From Methanocaldococcus lauensis (GTDB taxonomy: Archaea; AGJL01; Methanococci; Methanococcales; Methanocaldococcaceae), in contig NZ_LR792632.1 in NCBI RefSeq assembly GCF_902827225.1, positions 1,135,030-1,199,029 on the forward strand: DNA of 64,000 bases, read 5' to 3'. Position 1 is the first letter of the stretch. Each line of letters starts with the position of its first letter. This document shows, piece after piece, positions 20,345 to 31,607 of this stretch. Under the pieces are notes generated by a model. The model was not told the DNA's origin, did not search any database, and worked only from the letters and a program-made list of their open reading frames with translations. A program made the translations under genes and the position numbers.

Positions 20345-22178
20345 TTGGATTCACCATTATGGTAATATTTCTTGGAGATAATGTTAAATAGTAAAAGTCT
20401 GTATTATCATCAGTTTCTATTTTAAACTCTACTGGTAAAGGACTACTTAATATTTCAATTTTATTTATTCCAGATTTTATATTTGGTGTAATATCAATAG
20501 GTTGTAATACTGTAAGAAGTGGCTTTCTATATACATATCCATTCACTGTAAAAATAACCTCAGATGCAAGCCATCTAACATCTGGCTCAGGTTCATAATA
20601 TTTTCTAACAAACACCCAGTCAATACTTATATTTCCATTTTTTTCAGAATCAGGTGGATTATATCCTCCTCCCTGTGAAGTATCATATTCCCTTGCATAG
20701 AATGAAACTGGTAAATTACCATTATATACATAATTAGACAAACTCCAAAATTCATTATCGTTAATTAACAGATTTACATTGTTATTTTCATTTCTTTGTA
20801 TTTCGTAGGTGTTCCAATTATTGTATAGATTATCTGGTAGTATTCTATATTCTATATGATTTTCATCAGTTGTAGATGATTCAAATCTTAAAAACTCTCC
20901 TCCCCAATGATAGTTTGAGACCATTTGTCTATCATATATTGTATATCCATGGTAATATCCTCCCCATTCTTCATATCTTTTATGAAAATTCGCTCTAAAC
21001 CTTACTGCGGTGTGACTATCATAATTACCTGTAGTTATATATATCTCATTATCGTTAGTAAGATTATTCACATTATAATAGTTATAATCCAAGCTTAAAT
21101 ATGTAAAGTTTATCCCATTAGGGTAAGTATCATTTATAAATAGGGGATTTCTAAAATTATAAATCCATTTATTTAAGTTCTCTTCAGAGAAATTGTCAAA
21201 GAATACAAATGTATTTTCTCCATTACTCTTTGATTTTGCATTTGGATTTCCATAGAGCATATAAATTAATTTATGCTCATTTGGAGCTAAATTTACTTTT
21301 ACCCAGACAACTGTTCTTTGAGTATTAATTGTATTTGGTTCAATCCAGTAATTTAACTCGTTTCCATTACTATCTATAAATCTTATATCACCACAGTCAG
21401 GTTTCATCAATCCATCATTAATATAACTTCGAGAGTCAAATATTACTTTTATATCATAATCATTTAATGGTATATTTAATCTATTTATTACTAATATAGG
21501 AGCGGCATATCTCCAATCACTCCATGAACTAAATATATTTCTATTATCTGTAATAACTCTTGCAGAAGCACTTATTACATTTCCATCACATATTCTGAAA
21601 TAGATATGATCTCCATTACATCCATATAAATTTACTTCGCTTTTATTTTTAGTAATTCCAGTAATTTTTGGAATATAGGCATTTTCTTTAAAGTATATTA
21701 TTGTATTTGCATTTGAAATATTTGGTAAGGATATTAAAGATATGTTAGAAAATACATTTGAATATACTGTGAAATTATATCCATTAAAAGTAAATGTTAT
21801 TTTATTTAGGGAAATATTACTATTGTCCAACATGTCATCAAATTCATTTGGATAAATTACAAAACAAAATTTTCCTGAATCATTTGTAAAATTATTAATA
21901 GGGTCAAATGTTTTTTCATTCAAGTTTAATATGTCTGTAAAATTTTGAATATAATCCTCTTTATAATTTCCTGGAAATTCATATTTTTTTAGAAATAAAT
22001 CTTTTAATAACAATGCTTTGTGAAATTGTTCTGTATCTCTCTTTTCTTCAATACCTGTTAATAAATTATGGCTATATATACTATATCCTAAATAAAAAAT
22101 ACTTAAAAAGATAAATGCAACTATAACTGCCTCAAAAGTAAATATATAACCTTTATTTGATTTAATTTTTTTTATCAT
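20337..22178 (-). CDS. DUF2341-domain surface protein with class III-like signal peptide
   Basis: 613 residues. The N-terminus [19 protein letters not shown] resembles a prepilin with cleavage after G10, a glutamate at +6 and a membrane helix, although the usual Gln at +1 is Tyr. Residues about 210-300 form a DUF2341 domain ([12 protein letters not shown] ... YWIEPNT ... VVWVKVNL), followed by a jelly-roll-like region with [15 protein letters not shown] and a beta-rich C-terminal domain with [16 protein letters not shown]. It is paralogous to the protein at 17145-18710. AAAGGAGATTGTT precedes the start. Probably an accessory or tip subunit of the filament encoded here. Confidence 0.75.
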   Translation of the reverse strand: MIKKIKSNKGYIFTFEAVIVAFIFLSIFYLGYSIYSHNLLTGIEEKRDTEQFHKALLLKDLFLKKYEFPGNYKEDYIQNFTDILNLNEKTFDPINNFTNDSGKFCFVIYPNEFDDMLDNSNISLNKITFTFNGYNFTVYSNVFSNISLISLPNISNANTIIYFKENAYIPKITGITKNKSEVNLYGCNGDHIYFRICDGNVISASARVITDNRNIFSSWSDWRYAAPILVINRLNIPLNDYDIKVIFDSRSYINDGLMKPDCGDIRFIDSNGNELNYWIEPNTINTQRTVVWVKVNLAPNEHKLIYMLYGNPNAKSKSNGENTFVFFDNFSEENLNKWIYNFRNPLFINDTYPNGINFTYLSLDYNYYNVNNLTNDNEIYITTGNYDSHTAVRFRANFHKRYEEWGGYYHGYTIYDRQMVSNYHWGGEFLRFESSTTDENHIEYRILPDNLYNNWNTYEIQRNENNNVNLLINDNEFWSLSNYVYNGNLPVSFYAREYDTSQGGGYNPPDSEKNGNISIDWVFVRKYYEPEPDVRWLASEVIFTVNGYVYRKPLLTVLQPIDITPNIKSGINKIEILSSPLPVEFKIETDDNTDFYYLTLSPRNITIMVNPND

Positions 22179-22196
22179 AACAATCTCCTTTAATAT

Positions 22197-22649
22197 TTAT
22201 TTTACTATTCCAATTTTTAATAATATTTTAACCCATATAAAATTTAAAAGTAACGCCACTGGGAAGATTATAAAACTCAATATATTATGCACAAAATTAT
22301 AATCTGAAATATATGAATTTTTTAAAATAAGGATTATCCTCAATATATTTGCAATATTTATAACAAAAATTCCAAAAATTGAATATAGAAATTTATATTT
22401 GATGGATACTTTTGGAGTAGCAAGAACATAACCTAAAAATAAAGACATCTCCAAAGAGCAAGTGCAGGCAGATATTATAGTATAAGCATCTCCGTTGTAT
22501 ATAATAACATTATCAAAATATTGCGTTTTTAGTAGATTTCCAATAATATATGCTAAAATTTTAGATATCTCATATTCAAAAGGTTTTATAAAGAAATATA
22601 TTAAAGGAAACAAAATCAAAAAATTAATTAAATATTTTTTATTTTCCAT
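22197..22649 (-). CDS. Archaeosortase (exosortase family), probably ArtE-like
   Basis: 150-residue integral membrane protein with about five hydrophobic segments. It has the catalytic signature of exosortases and archaeosortases: Cys in SACTCSLEM (C62, or C64), Arg in the NILRI motif (R104), and His in NFVHN (H121), on successive membrane segments. These cysteine transpeptidase-like enzymes cleave C-terminal sorting signals and attach the protein to lipid. The start overlaps the end of the pilin gene by 11 bases. The protein encoded two genes upstream ends in a matching PIP-type tail. ArtE is the type I recall pairing with PIP-CTERM proteins; that assignment is from memory. Confidence 0.8.
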   Translation of the reverse strand: MENKKYLINFLILFPLIYFFIKPFEYEISKILAYIIGNLLKTQYFDNVIIYNGDAYTIISACTCSLEMSLFLGYVLATPKVSIKYKFLYSIFGIFVINIANILRIILILKNSYISDYNFVHNILSFIIFPVALLLNFIWVKILLKIGIVK

Positions 22650-22863
22650 TTGTTGAAACCTCTTTAACTTTATCTACCTGACTTAAAACTTTATTACTTG
22701 CTCCAATTGTCGATTTTACACTTGTAGTTTTAGCAGTTGTTGAAGATTGTGATATAGATTTTAAATAATAGAATCCTGCAATAGATACTGCCGCTACAAT
22801 TGCGGCAAGTAGTAAAGCAAACTCTAAGGATATTTGCCCTCTATTAGATATTATTTTTTTCAT
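22639..22863 (-). CDS. Small type IV pilin with class III signal peptide
   Basis: 74 residues. [15 protein letters not shown] gives a textbook EppA-type (class III) processing site between G9 and Q10, with glutamate at +5. A 20-residue hydrophobic helix ([19 protein letters not shown]) and a short Ser/Thr/Lys-rich tail follow. After cleavage it would be about 65 residues, typical of a major methanococcal pilin. The ATGA overlap with the PKD gene and the 11-base overlap with the archaeosortase gene show tight coupling. Confidence 0.85.
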   Translation of the reverse strand: MKKIISNRGQISLEFALLLAAIVAAVSIAGFYYLKSISQSSTTAKTTSVKSTIGASNKVLSQVDKVKEVSTNGK

Positions 22864-25800
22864 TTTAATCTCCTCATTATGTAGTTTATACTAAGTAAGG
22901 TTGTTATAAAGATAATTATTTCAATTGGTAGGGGTATTGGAATGCTCTTTCCAGTTCCTTTATTTACTGAAATTATTCTAACTGTAGAGCCATTAAGATT
23001 TTCATCATCAACTACGGTTAATTTAACAGTATATACTCCAGATTTGTTATAGATGTGGGTAATTATAGGATTGGTAGTAGTATTAGTATCGCCATCTCCA
23101 AAGTCCCAAATATATTTTACAATGACTCCATCAATATCATAGGATGAAGAGGCATCAAAGGTTACATTTAAGCCATTTACTGTAAAAGTAAATCTTGCAA
23201 CAGGAGGATAATGCCCGTTACCTATTACAAATATTCTTTTTGATATTGTATCCTTTACTCCATAACTATTAGTAACAGTTAGTGTTACTTCATAGATTCC
23301 TCCCTTTATATATTTATGTATTGGATTCTGTTTATTTGATGTAGTTCCATCTCCAAAATCCCAATACCATTTAACTATATTACCTGGAGTAGATGTAGAG
23401 TTATCTATGAAGTATATTGTTTGATTAATATGAATAATATTAGGAATCCATGTAAAGTTAGCTTTAATGTAAAATACATTTACAGGTTTTGTAATAGAAC
23501 TTGATGAATTTAGATTATCATAAACTGTAAGTGTTACATTGTATGTTCCTGGGTTAGTATAGATATGAGTAATTTTTGAAGAATTTGTTTCATTGATATT
23601 TCCATCTCCAAAATTCCAAACATATTTTACTATTTTTCCTTCTGGGTCGTAAGATAATGATGCATCAAAAGTTATAGTTTGATTAACCTTAGGGAGATTT
23701 GGATAGTAAGTAAATTCAGATACTGGAGGTTTATTTATAATGCTAAATTTAACACTTACTGAATCTGTCTTGCCCATTCCGTCCCAAACTGTTAATACTG
23801 CTGTGTAGTTTCCAGTTTCATTAAATTTGTGAGATACTATTTTTAATTCATTTGATGTATAATTCCACACTACATTTCCAGATGAGTTATATACTGTTAA
23901 ATTAAATCCATATATTTTTGCCATGGGAGAATTTGGTGGTATAGTATATTCACTTATTTTGTTTCCATTATAATCATACTCAGGAATATTTCTATTTGCA
24001 TCTGGATCATAACTATTTATTGAGTTAAAAAATACAGTTGTATTATAACTTGCAGGATTTGGATAGACGTATAATCTAGCTATAGGATCTCTATCATCAA
24101 TAATATATACAGTTTTTCCGTTTTCAACACTACGCACTTTCATATCTATATGATATACACCTTCTGATGTATAGGTATGAGTAAATGTATACGGAGAATA
24201 GTGAGGTAGTATCCATTGATAGTTTCCATCTCTAAAATATACTACATGCCAAAATCTTGTATAATATGCAGGTTCAACTATAGTAATATTTATTGGATAA
24301 TTCGTAGGAGCAATTGTAGGAGAAACATAAATTTGTGGGTATGAAGAATAGCCACCAACACCAATTGGTGGAGGAATTCCTACTTCAATGTTTCCATATT
24401 CATCAACAATAAATACATGAGGATAGTAAATTCCTGATTTACTATATCTATGAGTAGGTGATGTTTTAAACGAAATAGTCCCATCTCCAAAACTCCACAT
24501 AATAAATATTGGTTTAAATACTGGATTGCAGTGAAATTGAACATTTTGATTTACTCCAACTTCTACTGGATTAGCTGTAGCAGTTATATCAATATAGTAT
24601 CCATCTTTTATTTTCATATTTTGTTTAGGGGTAGGATTATCAGAATAGTAGTATAGATTAACTATATGTGCAGATGTATTATAAGTATATGAATATGTTG
24701 AGGGGTTATATGTTGATGATGGGTAAAAATTATATCTTGTATTTCCTACATCACCAACTACTATGAAGTTTAATGTATCTGATTTCCACCAACTACCTGC
24801 ACCATAACTCATCCAGAAGAATGGCCACATAAATGGGAATTTGTATACATGATATGAGGGTGTAAATAAATATTTATATGTATAGTCAGTTTCTGTACCA
24901 TCTCCAAAGTCCCATTTCCAGTAATACCCCCACGCCCCTGACATTTCAAATCTTATAGTATCATTTTCTTTATATGTCAATTTATATGGGTCAGTATATG
25001 CATTACCTCTATTGTCATTATCATCTCCTGAACTATTATATACATAAGTATATGCCTCTCCATTATAATGACTAGGACCCATAACCCAGTATATATATCC
25101 ACCTCTTGGCTTATTTACTTTAATTCCTTCATCTAAATACCCAACTAAAACCCTTCTATAGTCATCTACTAATAAAACTCTTGGATAGTAAATTCCAGGT
25201 TTTGTATAAGTATGTGTAGGAGATTTTTCAAAGGAAAATGTTCCATCTCCAAAACTCCACATAATAAATATAATATTTCTACTTATAGAGTAGTTGAATT
25301 TAACACTATCTCCTGCAACAATTTCATCCCTACTAACATTTACAGTAACTGGGGTAAGATCCACACTTAAACCATAAAATTCATAATTTTTAGGAGTTTC
25401 TGAGTAATATTTTATTATAACAGTATTGTTTGAACTGTTGTAAATTACATTCCACTGTTGTTTTGAGTTTGATGAACTACCATTAAAAATATACTTAGTA
25501 TTTCTTACATCTCCAACAACGAGCCAATTGTAAGTTAAAGCCTTAGAATAACCAGTATTGTTTAAATATCCACACCATGCAACTGGATATGGAAATGGAA
25601 AACTATACTTATGTGTGACAATATTGTTACTATTGTTGTAATCAGTTTCTGTTAAATCTCCAAAATCCCATTTTACTAATCCATTATTTAATATATCCTC
25701 TGTAACAGAATCTGGAGCTAAGGCTGTAAATGTTATAGTATCATTAACTTTATATGCAATAATGTTTTTATTATAGTTATTTGTATAACCACTACTGTTT

Positions 25801-25913
25801 GTTATATTCATTGTTCCATTATGAATTAGTATTATATATCCATTAGACATTGAGACATTTAAACCTAAAAATAATAAAAATGCTATAAAAATTAATAAAC
25901 GATTTACTTTCAT
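22860..25913 (-). CDS. PKD-repeat adhesin with C-terminal PIP-type archaeosortase signal
   Basis: 1017 residues with a signal peptide ([20 protein letters not shown]). Seven PKD-type motifs are visible: WDFGDLT, WSFGDGT, WDFGDGT, WSFGDGT, WNFGDGN, WDFGDGT and WDFGDGD. The first four sit in two long, mutually similar modules (about 30-270 and 275-530); the last three are standard PKD domains at about 740-980. The C-terminus is KSIPIPLP followed by a membrane helix and RRLK, the tripartite layout of an archaeosortase substrate. It is Asn/Thr/Tyr rich and probably glycosylated. It is the likely client of the archaeosortase at 22197 and a surface adhesin or stalk. GGTGAGAGT precedes the start. 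Confidence 0.88.
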   Translation of the reverse strand: MKVNRLLIFIAFLLFLGLNVSMSNGYIILIHNGTMNITNSSGYTNNYNKNIIAYKVNDTITFTALAPDSVTEDILNNGLVKWDFGDLTETDYNNSNNIVTHKYSFPFPYPVAWCGYLNNTGYSKALTYNWLVVGDVRNTKYIFNGSSSNSKQQWNVIYNSSNNTVIIKYYSETPKNYEFYGLSVDLTPVTVNVSRDEIVAGDSVKFNYSISRNIIFIMWSFGDGTFSFEKSPTHTYTKPGIYYPRVLLVDDYRRVLVGYLDEGIKVNKPRGGYIYWVMGPSHYNGEAYTYVYNSSGDDNDNRGNAYTDPYKLTYKENDTIRFEMSGAWGYYWKWDFGDGTETDYTYKYLFTPSYHVYKFPFMWPFFWMSYGAGSWWKSDTLNFIVVGDVGNTRYNFYPSSTYNPSTYSYTYNTSAHIVNLYYYSDNPTPKQNMKIKDGYYIDITATANPVEVGVNQNVQFHCNPVFKPIFIMWSFGDGTISFKTSPTHRYSKSGIYYPHVFIVDEYGNIEVGIPPPIGVGGYSSYPQIYVSPTIAPTNYPINITIVEPAYYTRFWHVVYFRDGNYQWILPHYSPYTFTHTYTSEGVYHIDMKVRSVENGKTVYIIDDRDPIARLYVYPNPASYNTTVFFNSINSYDPDANRNIPEYDYNGNKISEYTIPPNSPMAKIYGFNLTVYNSSGNVVWNYTSNELKIVSHKFNETGNYTAVLTVWDGMGKTDSVSVKFSIINKPPVSEFTYYPNLPKVNQTITFDASLSYDPEGKIVKYVWNFGDGNINETNSSKITHIYTNPGTYNVTLTVYDNLNSSSSITKPVNVFYIKANFTWIPNIIHINQTIYFIDNSTSTPGNIVKWYWDFGDGTTSNKQNPIHKYIKGGIYEVTLTVTNSYGVKDTISKRIFVIGNGHYPPVARFTFTVNGLNVTFDASSSYDIDGVIVKYIWDFGDGDTNTTTNPIITHIYNKSGVYTVKLTVVDDENLNGSTVRIISVNKGTGKSIPIPLPIEIIIFITTLLSINYIMRRLK

Positions 25914-25936
25914 ACTCTCACCAGAATAAAAACAAT

Positions 25937-26383
25937 TTAACTAAAACTAATATTTACATTTAATTTTTTAGAAACATTTAATATTTTCCCATCAACATTG
26001 GCACTTATAACTATGTTATTCCCTACATTTATAGGAGATTGTGTAAATCCACTTAATATAACGCCATTTTTATTAGGCGTAATTAAGATATATGTATCTC
26101 CAATAACATTTATAGTTTTATCTTTTATAGTTAAATTGTATCTTAATGTCCCAATAGGCTTTAATTTAATACTGATACTTACATTATTTGTATATGCTAA
26201 AATTGCATAGTTTTCAAGGGTATCGGCTATATCATATAATCTATTTACTATTAAGGCATCAGTAGTGCTATCCGTATAACTAAGTTCAGTATTATATATG
26301 AATAATGAAACAATGAGTAGAGAAAATATTGCCATAATAAGGTCAATAGATATTTGCCCTCTTTTTTTGATTAGTTTTATCAT
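25937..26383 (-). CDS. Pilin-like protein with class III signal peptide
   Basis: 148 residues. [16 protein letters not shown] has the class III cleavage site with an acidic residue (Asp) at +5, followed by a hydrophobic helix ([15 protein letters not shown]). The mature part is about 120 residues of beta-type pattern with no recognised domain. GGGGATTTAGT precedes the start. It is probably a minor pilin of the filament encoded by this operon. Confidence 0.75.
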   Translation of the reverse strand: MIKLIKKRGQISIDLIMAIFSLLIVSLFIYNTELSYTDSTTDALIVNRLYDIADTLENYAILAYTNNVSISIKLKPIGTLRYNLTIKDKTINVIGDTYILITPNKNGVILSGFTQSPINVGNNIVISANVDGKILNVSKKLNVNISFS

Positions 26384-26415
26384 ACTAAATCCCCAAATAA
26401 TAAAGATAAAATTAG

Positions 26416-28215
26416 TTAAATATTATGTATTCCGGAGTTATCCATTATAGCATGTTTGTAATATTTACCTTCAATATATGATTCTATTATTTCTATTTGA
26501 CTATGTTTGCCCCATTTATTCACAGAGATTTTATCAATTCTTGAATTTTTAATAAATAACTTATTATTATTTTTTGATTTATATTCATTAATTGTAATTT
26601 CTTTTACTATTGAATTATTTATAAGCCCATTATTGTTATATTTATTAATGTAAATTTTGTCTACACTACTATTATCTATTGTTAGATAATTATATTTATT
26701 ACATTTGTAGGTATTGTCAATGATAATCTCTTTTATTGTTGTGTTTTTAATTAATCCCATTTTATAAGAATAACTACCCATTTTAAGTGATGAAATACTT
26801 GAACTATCAATTACTATTTTATTATTTTTCATTGTATTAGCAGAGATAGTATCTATTATTGAATTATGTATATACACATTTGCATAAATCGTACCTGCTT
26901 CAATATTATTAATTTTTGAATTAATAATATCCATATTATATTTTATATTATGTTTAATTTTTATATTTTCAACAGTTGAATCTATGAACTTGAAATTGTT
27001 ATAAATATTATTTGCTTCTATATTACCACTAACATTAGTATTCTTAAATGTCATTTTAGCATTTATATTATTTTTAATTTTTATATTCTCAACTAATGAG
27101 TTACTAAACTCAACAAGCCCTTTAAAAGATCCACCAGTTTCAATATTATTAATTTTCGAGTTAATAATTTTCATATTTTCTGATTTTATATTTCCATCAG
27201 TTTTTATATTCTCTATATCTGAATTATTAAATATCATAAATTTATTGTTAATGCCTTTTTTTGCTTCGATATTATTAATTTTTGAATTGACTAATTTTAT
27301 GTCTCCTTTAATGTATCTATTTGTTTTTATATTCCCAACTGATGAATTTATAAATTCATAATTACCATAAATGTCTCTTGCTTCAATATTACCTTCTATT
27401 TTAGAATTAATAACTTCCATATTACATTTTATATCTTTATCAACCTTAATATTGTCTATCTCTGTTTTATATAGTTCTATATTAATGTAAGTGCCATATG
27501 ACTTTTCAATACTATATGCATAAAAATCATCAATATATGAATTAATAAATAATAATTTCTTCGTTTTTATACCCTCTTTTCCGGTTACTTCAAAGTTTCC
27601 AATGTATGAAGAAGATATATTTAGCAATCTACCTTCTAATGTATCAGCGGATATCTTATCAACTTTAGGAACATTAATATATGTCTCACCTGCATTATGG
27701 TCATCCATTTTTAAATATAATGAAGAAATCTCATATATATTACCAAATAACAATTCACCTCCTTTATTGATAGTAATATTACCACCAACTGTTCCATTTG
27801 CGTTATATTTTACAATCTCCTTATTATTTATTTTTTTATTAATTTCTCCAGAAACCCAATTCCCTCCGCTTATATAGTTTTTTGTTAGTAATGCATAACC
27901 TTTTACATGTAAAAATAAATCGTCAATTCTACCAGGAATATTAATGTTAGTATCAGTTTCATTATTATTTGTATTATTATTAGTAGTTGTATTATTGGTA
28001 GTGTTGTTTATGTGTGTAGTAGTAGCTGATAAGTTAAAATTAACATTTAATGTAGTATTACTTGGAGTAAACGAAACTATTGTTAATTTTTTAATATTTT
28101 CTACATCTTTACTATTAAAGTTTATACCACCAATTTGAGTGGCAATAATAGCTCCCCCAATAACAACAGCCAAAATAAGCATAAGAAATTCAAGAGTTAG
28201 TTGTCCTCTTTTCAT
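26416..28215 (-). CDS. Beta-helix-like repeat protein with class III signal peptide
   Basis: About 599 residues from ATG 28215 (GGTGAATAGT in front; the frame opens four codons higher). MKRG|QLTLEF is a class III prepilin site with Glu at +5. A Thr/Asn-only linker at about 55-90 leads to a body made of about twenty degenerate units of roughly 20 residues built around 'NSKINNIEA..' and 'NSxVENIKI..'. The alternation of short hydrophobic strands and Asn-rich turns suggests a right-handed beta-helix. Promoter-proximal gene of the surface operon; a filament-tip or matrix protein is plausible. No characterised homologue is recognised. Confidence 0.72.
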   Translation of the reverse strand: MKRGQLTLEFLMLILAVVIGGAIIATQIGGINFNSKDVENIKKLTIVSFTPSNTTLNVNFNLSATTTHINNTTNNTTTNNNTNNNETDTNINIPGRIDDLFLHVKGYALLTKNYISGGNWVSGEINKKINNKEIVKYNANGTVGGNITINKGGELLFGNIYEISSLYLKMDDHNAGETYINVPKVDKISADTLEGRLLNISSSYIGNFEVTGKEGIKTKKLLFINSYIDDFYAYSIEKSYGTYINIELYKTEIDNIKVDKDIKCNMEVINSKIEGNIEARDIYGNYEFINSSVGNIKTNRYIKGDIKLVNSKINNIEAKKGINNKFMIFNNSDIENIKTDGNIKSENMKIINSKINNIETGGSFKGLVEFSNSLVENIKIKNNINAKMTFKNTNVSGNIEANNIYNNFKFIDSTVENIKIKHNIKYNMDIINSKINNIEAGTIYANVYIHNSIIDTISANTMKNNKIVIDSSSISSLKMGSYSYKMGLIKNTTIKEIIIDNTYKCNKYNYLTIDNSSVDKIYINKYNNNGLINNSIVKEITINEYKSKNNNKLFIKNSRIDKISVNKWGKHSQIEIIESYIEGKYYKHAIMDNSGIHNI

Positions 28216-28241
28216 ACTATTCACCACAGTAATATAGTAAA

Positions 28242-28252
28242 GTTTATATAGT
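28242..28252 (-). promoter_or_regulatory. Possible TATA box of the surface-protein operon
   Basis: The minus strand reads ACTATATAAAC here, which would place the start of transcription just before the GGTG of the first operon gene. A second candidate (AATTATATATAG, about 28285-28297) would give a leader of about 50 bases. No other feature is seen between 28228 and 28379. Confidence 0.4.
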
Positions 28253-28379
28253 TTAACATTCTCTAATATTATTTTGTTATGTAGAGGGCTATATATAATT
28301 TCCGTATATAATTTTTTATAAATAAAATATAAAAGAAATTAATAATATCAAATTATTGGAATATATAAATTGAATTATA

Positions 28380-30275
28380 CTATTTTAGTTTTTCTAACTT
28401 TTTCCTTAAAATGTCATTTACTAACTTTCCATCAGCCTTTCCTCTCAACTTAGCCATACATCTACCCATTAAAAACCCATAAGCTTTTTCTCCTTTTTCT
28501 TTAACAACATCTATGTGTTCTTTAATAATATCATCTATAATTTCCTCAACTTCTTCTTTTGACAATCCTTTCAATCCTTTAATCTCTAATATCTCATCTA
28601 TACTTTTATCTGGATGCTCACAAAATCCTTTTAAAACTTCAATAATCCCTTCCTTAGCTATTTTTCCTTCAGATAAAGCTTTAAACGTCTCTTCAAAATG
28701 TCTATCTTCTAATTTGTCAATATTATATCCTTCTCTTCTAATCTCTTTTAATGTATTTTCTAATGTTGTAGCAATTAATGAAGGTTTAATATTTTTAAAT
28801 TTGTTACATAAGTATTCAAATAAATCAACATAATAGCTTAAAACCATTTTTTTTGCTAATTCATCATTTAATTTATATTCTCTCCTAAATCTCTCAAACT
28901 TCTCTTCTGGAAGCTCTGGCAAATTATTTTTAATCTCTTCTATAAACTCTTTCTTTATAATTATTGGTGGAATATCTGTTTCTGGATACATTCTTGCGGC
29001 TCCAGGTAGAGGTCTTAGATATGCAGTATTTCCATCACTTAACGCCTTTCTTGTCTCCTCTGGAACTCCGATTAATGCCTCCTTAGCCCTCTCTATTACC
29101 GCCTCTAATGCCTTATCAACTTTACTCTCTTCATCTGCAACTATAACTATGGCATCATCTTCCTTTGCATTTAAAAATTCTCTAAGTTTTTTAACGTCTT
29201 CTTCAGTAATTCCATATTTTGGTAATTCATCAGTGTGGAATATTCCTCCTACCCCGGCTATAACTTTTGCCCTATCAGAAAACTCAGTTCCCAATCTTCT
29301 TCCTGGTTGAATCTCTCTACCAACCAAACCAGCAAATCCTTTTAATAAAACTGCCTTAACCTTTCCATTCTTTTTCTTTAAAGCATTTTGTATAATTTTT
29401 GATTTGCAATCTTTAAATATTTCTGTAACATCAAATATCCTCTCAACAACTTCTGCATTTCTTTCTCTTAGTTCATCTCTAATCTTTAATAAGTTTAGTT
29501 GTCTTATAACTTCATTCTCTACAACCTTTTCAATTAAATCTAAGTCTTGAACACCTTTAACCTCTATTCTTGCTCCATCTTTAATTGATATATTTATATC
29601 TTGCCTTATAGTTCCTAAACCTCTCTTAACCTTTCCAGTAGCTCTCAATATCTCCCCAATTCTTCTTGCCGCTTCTTTAGCCATTTTTGGGGTTTTAATG
29701 TCTGGGGCCGTAGAAATTTCTACCAATGGAATTCCCAACCTGTCTAAGTTATAGACAACTATATCATCTCTCTCTTCTATCTTTCTTGCCGCATCTTCCT
29801 CTAAACATAAGCTTGTTATCCCTACTTTTCCTTCAGATGTTTCTATATATCCATCTCTTGCTAAAAATATAGTTCTTTGAAAACCAGATGTGTTAGAGCC
29901 GTCAATAACTATCTTTCTCATTGTGTATGCAACATCAACTATATTCATATTCATCAATAAAGCCACTTCTAACGCTATCTTTAAAGCCTCTTCACTTGGT
30001 AAATGTGGGGGCTCTTCATCTAACTCAACCAAACAAGTTGTGTCATTGTAATATTGATAAATGAATTTCTTCCCTTTCCTTGCCTCTATTAAAGCCGCTC
30101 TATCAACTTCTCCCATCTCACTCAACGAAGGTCTTAAAACTCTAACAATTTCTCCATCTGGCTCATCATCTCTTAAAATTGTAGGACAGTGGCAGAATAA
30201 CTTTCTCTTTGTATTTAACTGCTGATGTATTTCTAATCCAACCTTTAAACCAATTTTTTCATAATCAATATTCAT
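28380..30275 (-). CDS. gatE: Glu-tRNA(Gln) amidotransferase subunit E
   Basis: Archaeal-specific subunit that phosphorylates and amidates mis-charged Glu-tRNA(Gln) to Gln-tRNA(Gln), using ammonia from GatD. The 631-residue length is standard. The N-terminal GatB-like kinase domain has GLKVGLEIHQQLNTKRKLFCHC (split) and the zinc cysteines, an AspRS-like insertion holds FAGLVGREIQPGRRLG at about 315, and a helical YqeY-like tail ends with GFLMGRCMAKLRGKAD. GGTGATAAA precedes the start. It follows gatD by 32 bases. Confidence 0.97.
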   Translation of the reverse strand: MNIDYEKIGLKVGLEIHQQLNTKRKLFCHCPTILRDDEPDGEIVRVLRPSLSEMGEVDRAALIEARKGKKFIYQYYNDTTCLVELDEEPPHLPSEEALKIALEVALLMNMNIVDVAYTMRKIVIDGSNTSGFQRTIFLARDGYIETSEGKVGITSLCLEEDAARKIEERDDIVVYNLDRLGIPLVEISTAPDIKTPKMAKEAARRIGEILRATGKVKRGLGTIRQDINISIKDGARIEVKGVQDLDLIEKVVENEVIRQLNLLKIRDELRERNAEVVERIFDVTEIFKDCKSKIIQNALKKKNGKVKAVLLKGFAGLVGREIQPGRRLGTEFSDRAKVIAGVGGIFHTDELPKYGITEEDVKKLREFLNAKEDDAIVIVADEESKVDKALEAVIERAKEALIGVPEETRKALSDGNTAYLRPLPGAARMYPETDIPPIIIKKEFIEEIKNNLPELPEEKFERFRREYKLNDELAKKMVLSYYVDLFEYLCNKFKNIKPSLIATTLENTLKEIRREGYNIDKLEDRHFEETFKALSEGKIAKEGIIEVLKGFCEHPDKSIDEILEIKGLKGLSKEEVEEIIDDIIKEHIDVVKEKGEKAYGFLMGRCMAKLRGKADGKLVNDILRKKLEKLK

Positions 30276-30307
30276 TTTATCACCAAATTTGTTTTACTAT
30301 AATTAAA

Positions 30308-31561
30308 TTAATATGCATCAAACCTACTTCTATATTCAATTTCTCCAACTAAATTCTTATTAATTAATCTTTTAACTTCTTCTGGCTCATAATTTCCTAA
30401 GAGATACATTAATTTAACTAAAGCAACCTCTGGTAACATATCTTCACAACCAATAACCCCCAACTTTTGCAATTCTCTTCCATTTGAATAGACGTTCATA
30501 TTTACTCTTCCATTTATTGTTTGTGTTGTCATAATAACAACTACTCCTCTATCTATCGCATACTTTATGTCTTCAAATATATACTCTGGAGCATGTCCCA
30601 AACCAGTCCCTTCTAAAACAATTCCTTTATAGCCTTTATCAACATAGAATCTAATAATATCCCCATCCATACCCGGATAGATTTTTATTAATGCCACTTT
30701 TTCCTCTAAGTTAGTGTTTATTTCTACATTTTTTGTATTTTCTGATTTTTCCACTTCTTGTAAGTAAGTAATTTCCTTTGTGAATGGATTTATTTTTGCA
30801 ATAGGTATTGAATTTATAGATTTAAATGCATCTCTTCTTGAAGAATGACATTTTCTCACTTTAACTCCTTTATGTAAATAGCAGAATGTATCTCCACTCT
30901 CCCCATGCATAACAACATAAACTCCTTTAATATTTTTTGTAGCGGATAAAACAGCACTTATTAAATTTAAAGAAGCATCTGATGAAGGTCTATCACTACT
31001 CCTCTGAGCTCCAACTAAAACTATTGGAACATCCGCCTTAACCATAAATGAGAGAGCTGCAGCAGTATAACTCATAGTATCTGTTCCATGTGCTATAACA
31101 ATACCATCTGCTCCATCTTTAACTTCCTTTTTTATCTCTTCGGCAATCTTTTTCCAATACTCTGGCTTCATATTTTCGCTTAGTATGTTTAAAATAGCCC
31201 TTCCTTTTATATTAGCTATATCTAAAAGTTCTGGAACTGCCCTAATTAAATCATCTGCTGTAAAAGAGGGATGGACTGCTCCAGTTTTATAATCTACCTT
31301 TGATGCAACAGTTCCACCAGTGGATAAAATAGACACTGTTTTTAAATTTTCATTCTTTTTAATATTTAAAGGAGGAAGTTCATACTTTGGCTTTTCTCCC
31401 TTGGCTATGACTTCAATATTTTTTATGTTTTCTTTCAATATTCCAACGTTATAACCGTTTTTCATCTTTATTGTTATAATGTTCTCATCTATTGAAGGTA
31501 ACAAAATCCCTTCAAAAATTCCTTTATCTGTTTCTATTTTGACGATATCTCCAACCTCCAT
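30308..31561 (-). CDS. gatD: Glu-tRNA(Gln) amidotransferase subunit D
   Basis: Asparaginase-like subunit that releases ammonia from amide donors and channels it to GatE. 417 residues: an N-terminal beta-barrel (1-70), then the L-asparaginase fold with T81 and T84 in STGGTVASK and with [10 protein letters not shown] at 158-167 supplying the second catalytic Thr-Asp pair. A conserved lysine follows near 240. GGTGAAATA precedes the start. First gene of the gatD-gatE operon. Confidence 0.97.
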   Translation of the reverse strand: MEVGDIVKIETDKGIFEGILLPSIDENIITIKMKNGYNVGILKENIKNIEVIAKGEKPKYELPPLNIKKNENLKTVSILSTGGTVASKVDYKTGAVHPSFTADDLIRAVPELLDIANIKGRAILNILSENMKPEYWKKIAEEIKKEVKDGADGIVIAHGTDTMSYTAAALSFMVKADVPIVLVGAQRSSDRPSSDASLNLISAVLSATKNIKGVYVVMHGESGDTFCYLHKGVKVRKCHSSRRDAFKSINSIPIAKINPFTKEITYLQEVEKSENTKNVEINTNLEEKVALIKIYPGMDGDIIRFYVDKGYKGIVLEGTGLGHAPEYIFEDIKYAIDRGVVVIMTTQTINGRVNMNVYSNGRELQKLGVIGCEDMLPEVALVKLMYLLGNYEPEEVKRLINKNLVGEIEYRSRFDAY

Positions 31562-31607
31562 TATTTCACCATACTTAATGTGATTTTATTTTTAATAATA
31601 CCTCCTA

